This document shows positions 1 to 11,740 of a stretch of DNA of 64,000 nucleotides, in pieces. The translations under genes and the position numbers were made by a program. Position 1 is the first letter of the stretch, and each line of letters begins with the position of its first letter. Source of the DNA: Mytilisepta virgata (taxonomy: Eukaryota > Mollusca > Bivalvia > Mytilida > Mytilidae); the NCBI GenBank assembly GCA_028015205.1, contig CM051520.1, positions 7,970,501 through 8,034,500 of the forward strand, in the 5' to 3' direction. The notes beneath the pieces are model-generated. The model was given only the letters and a program-made list of their open reading frames with translations. It made no database searches and was not told the origin of the DNA.

Positions 1-3000
1 TTTATTTATTTTTCCTCGTTTTCATGAATATACATGAATTTAATTGACCATTTAAATCACTGCTAACAATAATGGAATCCTACACTTTGGAGAGTGTAAC
101 AATAGTGACGGTCTCCACTTTGGGTATTGAAAAAGTGCTTTGGACAGTAACACGTTGCCGACGACCGTAATTCAGTTGATATGTTTTTGTTGTGTAGTTA
201 TTTTTCACGTGGTCAGTGATGCGTTTTCTTTGAAAGTATGATAACTTTTTTACTTTGTTTGAAAACTATATCGCAAATACACTGGAACTGCGTACCAGCG
301 ATGACATTTATGTTGACCCAAAGTTCATCTTTTAACTATCACTTGATTGCATTGGGTGTATTCCAATTACAGAATCGTAAGGAAACCAATCAAAATGATT
401 CATGAATAATTCATTAGAACGAAAAAAAAATAAAAGAATTGACCCAAGTGAAGCACAGCGGAACAAGGGGGAAAGACGCTTAATTTAAAAAAAGAGTTGA
501 AGATTTCCCAGTTCTTCACTTTTTAACGAGTATAAGTACCTGCTTCTTCCGTAAATACTCGTTTCCTGTGCATAGGTAGATTCATTGAGCTCAATAGACG
601 AAGTTAAATAACTTTAGGCCTGATTGGTCAAAAGGTATAAAAAATCAGTGGGAGATCGATACACGTGCAAAGACCTTTTATTGCCATCTCTCACTCAAAC
701 AGCCATTTAGCACAGACAGAATAAAAAACAATTTGGTAAAAATACCAAATAAAAAGCAAAGAACAAAACTGGCAATTATCATGTCTTTCTTTTTTTTTGA
801 AAGTTTGTATATATAAATAATAAAATTCTTTGATACCAGTTGTGATGCACAGGATATGCACATGTCGTCGAATTTCGGATCATCAGTTGTTCGCAAGGCC
901 TAAACTGATAAAAACCAAAACAACAATCCAAAAACGTAAATAGCAAATTAAAAAACACAAAACAAAAACAAAAGTATAGCCCAAACCATGTAAGAACAGA
1001 GCTATGCATGTCTTAGTTTTCACAACTTCTACAACTTTTTTAAAGATAAATTTTAAGTATTAAAAAGGCTTTGAAGTATATTTGTGTTTTGTGAATGCGG
1101 TTTTCGAAGCAGTTGAAAGTTTTGTGGCAACCAGTTTTTTTACAGGTAATGACTACACAAAAATTCGGATTCGAAAACTGGGAATGGTTTTCAATAAAGA
1201 TCAAAGTCTAAGACGAGACCAATATTTGAACAGGCATTTATTTTAATTTGTTGTTATTTAGCAAACTTTGAAATTTGGCCTTAACTGTTTTGTCGTTTGG
1301 CATATTATAAATATATTATAATTCTAATTCTTTTCCTGTATGTAGTCTTTCTACTTACATTATAAATAAGTACATGAAAACATTTTTCTTATTGTTTCCA
1401 GCGTAAATATTCAAAATTATTCTAAAAAACTAAAATCATCGTTACTACTTTGTAACATGAGGACAAATGGTTACAAAATATTGCCAAGTTCTTTGTATCT
1501 TGCTAAAAAGACTCACTAGACTGAAATTTCCTTAGGCTCCTCTATACAGTTACCTTATTAAAGTCAGATGTTGTTCTGGAGTTATGTCGTCTTTTCCTTA
1601 TAAAAATCAAATATATACGAAAAATCACAAAATTAGCAATTTTCGGATAAATTAAAACAAAAAGTGTCGACTTCGATGTGCTCAATATATCTGGTTAAAA
1701 TTTGAAACATATTTTGTTAAGATAAGTATCTTTTAATGGTCATTTTAAATCAATGCTAAACATATAGCTTCAACTCCTATTTTGTGTTTTAATTTAATTA
1801 AGTTTACCCTCGACTTAATGAAAAACGTCAAGTAAAAGGCCTACTGTATGTCTACTGTTTATGTTCAACATGCCACTGAATAAAATCAATCAGGCATTTT
1901 TTTTATGTTTCCACTTTTTTTATGACCCAGATATTTTTAGCACAAAAGGTTGTTTGGTAAATGTCAACGAGACATAAACCAAATATATGAGCAACGTATA
2001 TACCATGCTTATTATTCGGTTTTCAGGTACGTGTTCAGACTTAATAAACCAACTTAACTACTCTGCTTTCTGATAAAATAAAGTCAGCACGGCGAGCTTA
2101 CTGTAGCGAAATATGTTATTTCACAGTTCTTGTTATGTACATGTAGCAGTATCTTGTCAGATAATCATGGTATTTTACGGGTTTTCTTCACATATTGTAT
2201 ACGAATCACGTACTTAATGCTATCCATTAAATTGATTACTTGATCATTTCTCAGTAACCACGATAATAATGTACGTATAAAACTTGTTCAGAAATATAGT
2301 TCCTTCTAGAATACTGTCTAATCTTACACATATACCATTTGGTAAACAAATGTATAATCGAAGTAAACCCCGCTGCATCCTTAATCTGATATGACAAAAG
2401 ACCAAAAGAAGATTTAGTGTACCCAAAAACGAACGTCTGGAATATTACAATATAACACAACTAGTAAGCTAATGAAATTTTTACTGTTGTTCTTAATCTT
2501 CTATTGTCTATTCTAAGCCAGTATTTCAATCCGTTGTCTGTTATATTATTACTGTTCTGTCCTTAGTTATGGATAGTTATTGGCATCAGTACTCTGACAA
2601 AAGGTCATTTAGCATTCGAGGTACTAGAAATCTTTGCATTCATGATGCCATTACTATTGAGCAGTAAACTTGATCACCTGCTTCAAGTTCATTCAGTTTT
2701 GGAATCTACACTAAACACTATTGTAATTATAAAATATTAGAATTCTTTTCCTGTATTTGGTGCTTTTGACGTTCATTTCTGGTAGAGTTAATATGTACCT
2801 ATCACTACAAAATTCAATCAGGAAGTATTTGTGATTTCAACACACACATGACACATTTTATGCTGTTTGCGACTAAGCATTGTTACAATTCAAATGTCAG
2901 ACAAAAAGTTAACTTGTGGAGGGTATTTGACCGATTTGTCTGACGTCAAACAATATAGTATATACTTAACTTTTCAACTGTCAACGGATGTTTTTATTAT

Positions 3001-4497
3001 AAATTTTGATTTGTTTTGTTTTATTTTCCTTTGTGACCTAATCATTAAGGAATATAAAACACACTCCACCATGACTCTCGGGATATTTGTACGATGTATA
3101 TAGAATTTCAAAGTGACGAAATAGATTATGCATTGATATAAAAAACTCTATATTGAACACATTCGATTTATAGGATAAAGATATTTCTCTAATATTTTGT
3201 CAATTTAACCCTTTCTGAACCCTTAGTTTATAAAAATATTTAATCAATGACGTAAAAATCAGATATATGCAGAGGCAACAGAAGGGAATTAAGAAGTAGA
3301 TTATCATAAAGTCTTCGGCAAGGCTCGGACTCTAAAACTAGATAATTTAAGTATCTCGATTAGTTAAATCTTTTGGCAACAATATAAGAATTTATTCAGA
3401 TTGCTCTCCATATAACAAAATCGTTTAAAAAAGAAACTTCCTTCGCAGTGGGCATCAATTTTTAATATTTCTTCTCCAGAAATTCTACAGTAAATGTTTA
3501 AATTTGATCGGCAGGTGAAAAAACTCTAATTTTTTCTTAAATTAAATGAGATCAAACATTTTCTGTTGTATATGATTCTTGTCTTCGTGGAATAACTATA
3601 CACATCACCATATCTTCCTTACTAAAATAAGACAGGCGATGTTAAAGGAACATAACGAATTTACCATAACGAGGCATATCATGTGACAGATTTTCTTGAT
3701 GAAAAACATTCACATAATTAATATTTTACATTTAGTGTATAAACACAAATCATGTCAAATGCATATCAAAACCCACAAAATAAAACCCGTATATTTAAAT
3801 GAACATAATTTTAAATTGGAATGTTATTGTTATTGTAGAACATACAGGTTCAAATTACGATGGTAAAAAACTAGTCATTCACTGTAAATGTTGTACCAAG
3901 GTTTCTTTCACATAATATGTGGATTATTACGTATACTCAAGTCCCGTTATAATCCCGTGATCCGCATATCAGCTCAACCATTTTTTCTTTAAAATCATTC
4001 ATAATCTGTCTTGAACAGTATTGTAACTACATGTATATGCGAAAAAAGCTATAACTCTGCTGGTACAGACTAATCCTACCGATTTTACATCATCAGCCAT
4101 AACATTGTAAACTTTGTATTGTGGATATTGGAATAAGCATTTGCAACGTAAACTGCGTGTTACGAACCTGGTCCAGATTTATTTGGCGCAACAATTATGA
4201 CGTCACAACAAAGATATGGATTTTTTGCCTTGATATTGATCCGCAGGTCTGATACATTGGAAGTTCAGATATAATACAGGCAAAAACTACATATATAAAC
4301 ACTAAATGTACGTCAGTATTTGTTTTCTTCGTACATTATACATGTTATACGACGTTATATGGGTCAAGCAGGCTTTCATGAATAAACGAATATGATAGGA
4401 TGAAACAAGTAGGAATCGGGGAAATTATTCCGAGCATTGATTGTCAAACAACACTCATTTAAATGATCAATTTATTTTTCAATGATAGATAGATCAG
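1..4497. other. Intergenic region, no gene recognised
   Basis: AT-rich sequence with only short chance ORFs in all frames. I found no exon with conserved cysteine spacing, no transposon protein and no RNA gene. A stretch near 2720-2850 resembles one near 55175-55285, upstream of gene C, so part of it is repetitive or an old shared flank. Confidence 0.6.
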
Positions 4498-4505
4498 TAT
4501 AAAAA
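4498..4505 (+). promoter_or_regulatory. Possible TATA box of gene A
   Basis: TATAAAAA lies about 34-41 bases upstream of the proposed start codon at 4539. If it is used, transcription would start near 4528 and leave a very short 5' leader. This is inferred from sequence and spacing only; in this AT-rich DNA such a match can occur by chance. Confidence 0.35.
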
Positions 4506-4538
4506 CTAACCTCTGATCACTATATACAGTATTGCACT

Positions 4539-4627
4539 ATGAAATATATTTTTATTACTATAGAGATTTGTTTTGCAGTATGTTTAGGACTTCGTCTTGA
4601 TGATCCAAACGCGTGTACAAGGAAAAG
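4539..4627 (+). CDS. Gene A exon 1 (signal peptide, EMI-like start)
   Basis: 89 nt from ATG to donor AG|GTGAGT, giving 29 codons plus two bases. The N-terminus MKYIFITIEICFAVCLG is hydrophobic and fits a signal peptide. Genes B and C have the same exon with a different leader and the same PNDPNVC-type motif. Confidence 0.8.
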
Positions 4628-7600
4628 GTGAGTCTATTTCATTTATTTCATAAAAACATACCTATATTTTCAAAAATATAAACTTATATTCAAAAGAAAT
4701 TATAAGATTCTGTATTGTTTTCTCTCTAGTGTAACAAAGTTAATGTTTCCAAATATTTAACTGTACAAGGATAACATGAAGCACCAAAAGAAACGGTTTG
4801 TTCTAGTCATACATGTTGTCATAGTGGAGAGGATTTTAACACAATTTAATTTAAATAAAGTTCGGAATTTTTTATGTAACCTCGCTTACCTCAATTAATC
4901 ACAAATATACTATATGGTCCTGGGAAATTGTTCGCCGTATTTCTTTTTGTCTGTATTTTCCTTACTCAGTTGTTAAATAACTAGTCTGTTAAAGTGCTAG
5001 GATACAATGTAAGATGATGCTACACCCTCATTTGAAAAAAATAAATAAAAACTTAGGAAGGTAAAAAATAATCAAAATATTGTGAAAAAAATATACAATC
5101 AGGCCTACAAAGACCTGCTATAAGCATATCAAGTGATCTTTCAAAATAAACGAATGGACAAGTGAAGGAAGTAATGATTACAGCAACACATTGTTTTCTT
5201 TTAGTAATGATAGTAAAGTCGTCGAATGCTGTCCCGATTATTTTGAAGATGACGGTGTTTGTAAAGGTAATGTAAATCGATTGATCTTATTTAAAATTAT
5301 AACCCCCCCCCCCCCCCAAAAAAAATGAAATAAATAAAAAAAAAATATTCATTGACAACAATTTCGATGCATGAAATGTACGCTTTTCATCTTTTGGATT
5401 CATCGGTTGTGTCCAAGTCAAAATAACTGAAAACTGCAAAGATCAAATTCAAATGTAAAAATGAAAAACTTAAGGTAAATACAAAACCATCTAAATATAT
5501 AGCTATGCATGAGTATGGTATTAAATATTCCATTCTTCCAATTTTAATGCCCAAGATGTAGACATGAAATGTGTATGTTAAAATGTATTGAAAGCGGAAA
5601 CCCAACATTGACAAAAATATCACACCATTTTTGCCACTGAAATATGGCGGTTGAGGTCAATGGAGTATGAAGAGCTTTTTATAACGAAGCATGTTATTTC
5701 ACGAATTTCTTGAAAAAAAATGTTTCAAGCATTTCATGTTTTCCGTTCAGTTTTTTGCATTAAATGAAGAAACAATCCTTCCTGCCCACATTATTCTTCT
5801 ATCCTTAAACATATATTATGTGGTAAACCACCAACTATAGCAAATACACACGTTTGACCTTTCGTGTTATCCATTTTTGTTGTTTATGAACATTTTCTGA
5901 ACGATAATTTAAAGACGATTTTGAGATCAGACACTTTATTAAGGGAAGGAAACTGATATCTTATAATTAATATTTTTATTAGTTGATTGATTTAATAGGA
6001 TTTTGTCATATTTAATGATATTTGGTCATAACGTGACTGCCTGGTTTTGGAACCAACGACATGCGACAGGAAAACTGGCAATGCATGTCAATTAACATAT
6101 GAGTAGAACACACCTGGCCAAAAATTGGATTCGAACTCAAGAGCTTACCGGTGCCATACTAGTATTTATAAGTTTTATTATGCGAACTACCTAGCCCACT
6201 CTGTTCCTTATATTTTGCGATTCGTGTTAATAATCTTCCTTCTTCAACCCAAATTTAAATAAATATTTACGCACTCATCAAATCCTAGAATAAGAGTTTT
6301 TTCAAATTGAATGTGTAGAATTCCATTTAAAAATATAAGCCATATGATTTTGGTGCCATATTTTGCATATTACTTTAGTTCGTTCCGTCGATAGATTATT
6401 TGTCAATCATGTCAATACTCCAATCCTTTTCAATTGATTATATTATATATTTTAATAACTTGGTTTTTTCTTAAAGAATGTCAAGCTGGAAAATTTGGGA
6501 TAAACTGTAAAGTGTCCTGTTTAAATGGATTTTACGGAAAGGGTTGTAATGAAACCTGCAAATGTGACGACAAAGAAATGTGTGATCCTGTTGATGGATG
6601 TGTTTGTGAAGCCGGGTTAACGGGAGTGAAATGTGGTGAGAGTAAGTACTTGACAAGGAATATCTTGAAGACTAATATTCAAAGTTTGCACTTTTAATAT
6701 TAGTCTACAAGATATTCCTTGTTCAGCTATATTGTACTTCGTACATTTGTACACCAGTATTATAGCAGCAGAAAAATGAGGCGATCGACCTTGTTTATGA
6801 TGTTTTTGAACCTGTTTATATGTTACTTTCAATTTATAAAAATAAACTAGTCTATAAATACAAAATATCACGGTTTTGACTCTGATACTAATAATTTAAT
6901 TGTATCAATTTTATTTCTCTCCTTTTAGATTCTGTTTTGTTATCCCTTTTTATCTTTTGGGCAGTCTACTCTGTACTAGATCTATTTGATTAATGGATAA
7001 ATATTTATATGTGTACGTGTTTAATTTATATGAAATAATGTTTGTGCTATGTATGGTCTTGTATTATGTCATTAATTTGGAGTATATTCTTTGTTTATAA
7101 TTATTTTGTTTAGCAATGCACTACATATAAATAAACCATAGCTTGGATTAACCATAGTTTGGTTATGAAATTCTGGTATATTAGACAATTTGTCTGGTTT
7201 ATTTTTATCTGACAAATATCGTGCACAAATGAAATAAGTTAGAGGTATTTGATTTCTTTATAGACTGTCCAGTAGGTACATATGGTTTAAAGTGCAATAA
7301 GACGTGTGTATGTGCTGAAGATGTCAAGTGTCATCCCCAAACGGGTCAGTGTCTATGTCCACCTGGTAGGCATGGAAAGTACTGCTTAAAAGGTAAACAT
7401 AAATCGATTGTTTTCGTTTTTCATTATCATTTTAAATTTATTACAAGACAGCTCAGAAATTCAGTTATCCTGTCCAAAATAGTGTGTCTCTTTGTCTACT
7501 TTCAACCGTAGCAGCTGGCTTGTTTTCATTAAAAGTTATGGATCGTACATGCATTATTTAAATTTTACAAAATTCGTAATATGTGTTTGCAAACAATACC

Positions 7601-9195
7601 ATTACTACATACAATTTGATAATGGAGCAACCTGTACGTAATAATTCAAAAGAAAACTATATAGGACAAAGATCGTCTATAGGGTAGACGATTTGAACGA
7701 ACGAAACCACACAGTTACTCAAAAACCTCTGTTATGAGGTTACATCATATAAGGGAAAAAACTGAGAAGAAACCGGATTTGTAAGAGTTTTTGTGAGGTT
7801 TACTGACATGCCTGCAACATTATAATTACAAAGATGATAAATCATCCCATTGTTAAACATTTATATATATATTTGCTATTATATTAAAACAAAACAAGAC
7901 TGTGTTAAATAGAGTGTTCGTGAACGTCAGGGTCATGAAAGATAAGGGGTGTTGTGTCCACAAGATTTAACACTGATTTAACCCACTGCGTATTATCTGA
8001 ACACAGTGTATCTTTTATTATTTAATTGTCTTTTTTGTTTATGTTGTTTTCCTCTGACGGTCTGTCAACTAGATAGCGTTAATTGATTGGTATGTCATTG
8101 TTGACTTATTATGTTATCCATTTCATTATTTAAGTGTATTTACAGAGTGTTCGCCTGGATTTTTTGGACAAAACTGCAGTAATCTTTGTGCCTGTCCACA
8201 AGATGCACACTGTAATAATGTAAACGGTGAATGCAAATGCAATAAAGGAGAGAGATGTGCTATAAACCTAAAAGAAGGTAAATTTATGTCCATTCTTTAG
8301 TCTTTTATTTGATTTTGGTTAAATCCTCTAGTTATAAGCTCTACAATATTTTGGACATATTTTGCATCTTACATTGCTCGCCTTGAGAATCTCTGAAAAA
8401 AAGACAAAAACGTATTTTGTCAAATATCGGCAAAAGAATACTGAAGCGTGAAAACAGTCGGAAAAGTCCATAAATTCGAAGTCCAAGGAAAAGGCAAAGT
8501 CAGGAGAATGGAACACAACAAACAAACGCCACACGGATACATGCAAAACTAAAAGAATACAAAGCGTATAATAGACTGAAAAGACAGCACAGAAATGTGC
8601 CAGAAAGGTGCAGTTCAATATGATTTTTTTGGGATACTGGTAACATTTGAATTTTCTGTCAAAGTCGCATTAGTTTGTGATGATATTATAATAACATCAC
8701 ACAATATACTATTTCTAAAAGGGATAACATTTAAATCTAACTGCTTTTTGTCGTTTAATAGAGCATATAGAGGACAGCCAACAACCAAAATCGTCAAACC
8801 AAGTTGTTGTATCTTACATAATTATGACGGGTGCAATTGTTGTGATGATTTGTATAGTAACAATCGTAGTAAAGGCAAAACAGTCGATTTGTCGATTATT
8901 GACGACAAATCAGCATTCGACCCTTCAGGTCAACAGAAATCGTATGAATTCGGCTGTCCTCAGCAACAGAAGTCACATACAGACAATCTCTCAAGGCATA
9001 ACACGTCTTCCTCCGGCCCGTGTATTAGAAAATAATACTATCTTTGAAACCCAAAACAAACAGTTCGACTTTTCCATGAGATCGGAACCACGTCACCGAA
9101 CGTCTACAGATGAAGATATATACTATGAGATTGATGATGATGTGGGACGCAACAGTTTCCAGAGACCTGAAGATCAAATAAACACATCCCTTTAG
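4539..9195 (+). CDS. Gene A: short EMI/EGF-repeat transmembrane receptor (MEGF10/Draper-like)
   Basis: Six exons (4539-4627, 5205-5266, 6477-6641, 7264-7392, 8146-8277, 8762-9195) join in phase to 1011 nt, 336 residues plus stop. Residues 1-19 are a signal peptide. 'DDPNAC' (22-27) and 'CCPDYF' resemble the two ends of an EMI domain with its middle missing. Residues 52-193 hold cysteine-rich EGF/laminin-type repeats. Residues 207-229 form one hydrophobic transmembrane helix, followed by a 107-residue cytoplasmic tail with YYEIDDD (313-319) and C-terminus TSL, a possible class I PDZ ligand. All exon junctions inside the ectodomain from exon 2 on are phase 1. MEGF10, Draper, CED-1 and nimrod proteins of this layout bind dying cells or microbes at the surface; that role is inferred here. 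It differs from gene B in having three EGF-type exons rather than four. Confidence 0.85.
5205..5266 (+). CDS. Gene A exon 2 (CCPDYF motif)
   Basis: 62 nt between acceptor CTTTTAG and donor AAAG|GTAATG. It encodes VVECCPDYFEDDGVCK, like the end of an EMI domain. It is the counterpart of the 68-nt exon 2 of genes B and C, and shorter by exactly two codons. Confidence 0.85.
6035..6205 (-). repeat. Possible tRNA-derived SINE fragment
   Basis: On the minus strand, GAGTTCGAATCC (plus 6127-6138) matches the RNA polymerase III B box at all but one position. An A-box-like TGGGCTAGGTAGTTCGC lies about 50 bases upstream (plus 6182-6198). The sequence beyond the B box is not tRNA-like, as in SINE bodies. 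It lies in intron 2 of gene A. Confidence 0.45.
6477..6641 (+). CDS. Gene A exon 3 (EGF/laminin-type repeats)
   Basis: 165 nt, phase 1 at both ends, the same length as exon 3 of genes B and C. It encodes cysteine-rich repeats beginning ECQAGKFGINC and including CDPVDGCVCEAGLTG. Confidence 0.9.
6653..6722. repeat. Inverted repeat at the start of gene A intron 3
   Basis: Two 27-base arms beginning ACAAGGAATATCTTG, with one mismatch, flank a loop of about 16 bases. It starts 12 bases after the exon 3 donor site, so the pre-mRNA could form a strong stem there. Confidence 0.8.
7264..7392 (+). CDS. Gene A exon 4 (EGF-like)
   Basis: 129 nt, phase 1 at both ends, the same length as exon 4 of gene B. 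It encodes one EGF-like unit with CHPQTGQCLCPPG near its end. Confidence 0.9.
7660..7770 (+). repeat. Dispersed repeat (GATTTGAACGAACGAAACC)
   Basis: In intron 4 of gene A. The same sequence recurs upstream of gene B (11812-11915) and upstream of gene C (57877-57970), so it is an interspersed repeat, not an exon. Confidence 0.7.
8146..8277 (+). CDS. Gene A exon 5 (EGF-like)
   Basis: 132 nt, phase 1 at both ends. It encodes one EGF-like unit starting ECSPGFFGQNC and ending just before the juxtamembrane region. Confidence 0.88.
8762..9195 (+). CDS. Gene A exon 6 (transmembrane helix and cytoplasmic tail)
   Basis: 434 nt from acceptor AATAG to the TAG stop at 9193-9195. It gives a short linker, a transmembrane helix (SYIIMTGAIVVMICIVTIVV) and the whole tail including YYEIDDD. 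A longer ORF in another frame (8595-9035) is a shadow of this exon. Confidence 0.85.
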
Positions 9196-9354
9196 CCTGA
9201 TATATTGTTTTAAATGTCTTGATTCTTTTTTTTATTATTTTATAAATCATCTTTGTAAAGTTATGGTTTTAAAATCTTTATAATACATGTATTACTGCTA
9301 ATTTCAGAGGTATTTGACTCTTTCAAGGCGCCTGAAACAGTTCTTGGTTATTCC

Positions 9355-9360
9355 AATAAA
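9355..9360 (+). terminator. Gene A polyadenylation signal
   Basis: First AATAAA downstream of the gene A stop, 160 bases after it. This is the expected position for a compact 3' UTR. Confidence 0.55.
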
Positions 9361-10127
9361 AGCGTAAATCAGACGCACTTAATCAGTGCGTGCGGGTTTC
9401 GTTCGTTGATGGTTCGTCACACACAGATGTAGAAAGTCATATGTAATTCCGTCTTTAGAGGCACATACGTGGCAAATAAGGGGTACTTGTGAATTAGTTC
9501 CGAATAGCACTCTTACAATGACTTTGTGTATATTGTGCATCTTACTGATACTTACCATTTTACTAGCCGTAGTCCTGACTTGGATATGCCTAGAAAAAGA
9601 GTACGGCCCCCGTAGGTACTGTTTTTCGATTGTGATTTTTACTAAGTTTCGTGGAATTTGCAAGTGCAGGACCAAGAATGTCCACAGCCATACCACGATT
9701 TTCTACGTCGCTGAAAGTCTCCATTGAATGACCGTAGTAGCACATAAGGCGGGTTATGAGTTGTGCTTAAAAAGAAGGTTTCATTCATTGACAAGATTAT
9801 ACTAAAAAGCACCCTGAGAATGCTATCCGACAATAAATTTGTTTACTATGGCCAATCAATTCTTATTTCTCTTGAAGCTATTTTTTGTAATTGCTACTAT
9901 TGTTAAAAGGAGAGAAACCGGTCAAGTCCATTAATTTGCACTTTCATCATAAAGACGATGTATTGTCATCCAGTAATCTTAAAGGATGGCCTGCATATTA
10001 TCTATACAACTGAACTAAAAATTAAAGGTACCATCGACGATATAAAAACTTTATGACAAGGTGATGGTTTTAACTTGCGAATTCCAGAAAATCAGTTCTT
10101 ACCTCTCAACTATTTTGAGAGGGGACG

Positions 10128-10278
10128 TTTCTAGAACCATTCTAGAACGGTTCTAGGGTAGAACTAATCCTGTCAGAAATGGTTTCAAGGTAGAACCGCC
10201 CAGAATGGTTCTAGGGTGGAACTGTCATAAATTGTTCTAGGGTAGAACCATTCAGAATGGTTCTATGGTAGAACCGTA
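10128..10278. repeat. GGTTCTAGGGTAGAACC minisatellite, block 1
   Basis: Tandem units of about 26-30 bases with core GGTTCTAGGGTAGAACC. The core is itself an interrupted palindrome (GGTTCTA / TAGAACC), so each unit can form a small hairpin. Confidence 0.85.
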
Positions 10279-11384
10279 CATTTTCATGTCCGATAACTCT
10301 GTATTGATTATGGCACGTACTCCTCGCCTTCGCTTTTTCCAAACTTTAAATACATTTTTTTAAATATGTAGCAACATTTCACATCGATTATAATTTCAAT
10401 ATATGCAATTATGACAATAATTAATGATATTAAATTTATTACCAATTTATACAAAACAGCAAAGGTACATACATGTAATAAAGAGCTATGGGGCAAGTTT
10501 TTTTTAATTGTTTTAACAGAAAAACGAATTATTGTTTTTGTTAACATTTGTGTGATTTTTATCTGACGTAAATTTACAGGTACAAAAATTTGTTCTCCGT
10601 AACATGTTGTGTGTTTCAGGTAATTATAACTAATTAACGTTTTGACATGTATATAATAGCTTGACTGTCCGGATTTTTATTGTTCAAACCTTTAAGGTAC
10701 ACAGATTCATGTGTATGTATACAGGTAAACCAATTTGCTGACAAAATCAGCGGGGTTTCAATTTTTTATAACGCTACATTTTAAAATAATTAATGCAGCA
10801 TTTGAATAAAGAGGTGTGTATAAGGTGGTCACAAATTTCAATGCGGAGATGCCAATGTTTTTTTTAAATGTGTCCGATAAGTAAAATTTTAATTTATTTT
10901 AAATTGATAATTTATCTTTTTTACCATTTTTATATGGAAAAAATTTGATAAATTATAAAATTAATTCTCTTTGCTCGTATGAACGATATTTATTTCGTTA
11001 TGACAAGGTAGAAGATGATTGGGATGGATACCGCCATTTTGAAATAAAAGGTGCATTTCACCAATTTATCAAACAATTACATAGACATAACGTACATATA
11101 TGGACATCTTACACAATAATTTCAATTGAGAAGGGACGGGACTAAATCTTGATTTAAAGTGTTCTCGTGTCGAAACATATGTAGAGGAATTTTTTATGTA
11201 CTAGCAAATAACACCGACTAGTTTTTAAATCATTCGGTTTTAGTAAAAACTTTATTCTGAGTGACTTTTTTTCTTTTTTTTACTCTATAATATATTTTCG
11301 TATGATAAAAGTTGATTTTAATATTATGACAACAAATTAATTATTTTACTTCTAATATTTTTGATGTTACAAATTCATAAACTA

Positions 11385-11740
11385 TTGTCAGGGTCATAAA
11401 TGGTTCTAGGTTAGAACCTATCAGAATGGTCCTAGGATAGAACCGTCAAGAATGGTTCTAAGATAGAACTGTCATAAATGGTTCTAGGATAGAACGGTCA
11501 TAAATGGTTCTAGGGTAGAACCGTCCAGAATGGTTCTAAGGTAGAACTGTCCAGAATGGTTTTAGGGTAGAACTGTCCTAAATGGTTCTAGAGTAGAACC
11601 ATCCAGAATGGTTCTAGGGTAGAACTGTCATACATGGTTCTAGGTCAGGACACACCCTGTCATAAACGGTTTTAAAGGTGTCAGGATGACAGTTCTAGAA
11701 CTGCTCTAGAACAGTTCTTCTGACAGTTTAGGACAGTTCT
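11385..11740. repeat. GGTTCTAGGGTAGAACC minisatellite, block 2
   Basis: About ten units of the same minisatellite, followed by degenerate GTTCTAGAAC and GACAGTTCT copies. Related blocks occur near 39.2 kb and 57.7 kb, so it is probably part of a dispersed element. Confidence 0.85.

Noticed and set aside
8328..8618. 96-codon minus-strand ORF in gene A intron 5
   Set aside because: Low-complexity hydrophobic translation, no homologue recognised, and it overlaps the intron between two well-supported exons.
8595..9035. 146-codon plus-strand ORF
   Set aside because: It is a shifted frame over gene A exon 6; the frame used by the exon has the membrane helix and correct splice phase.
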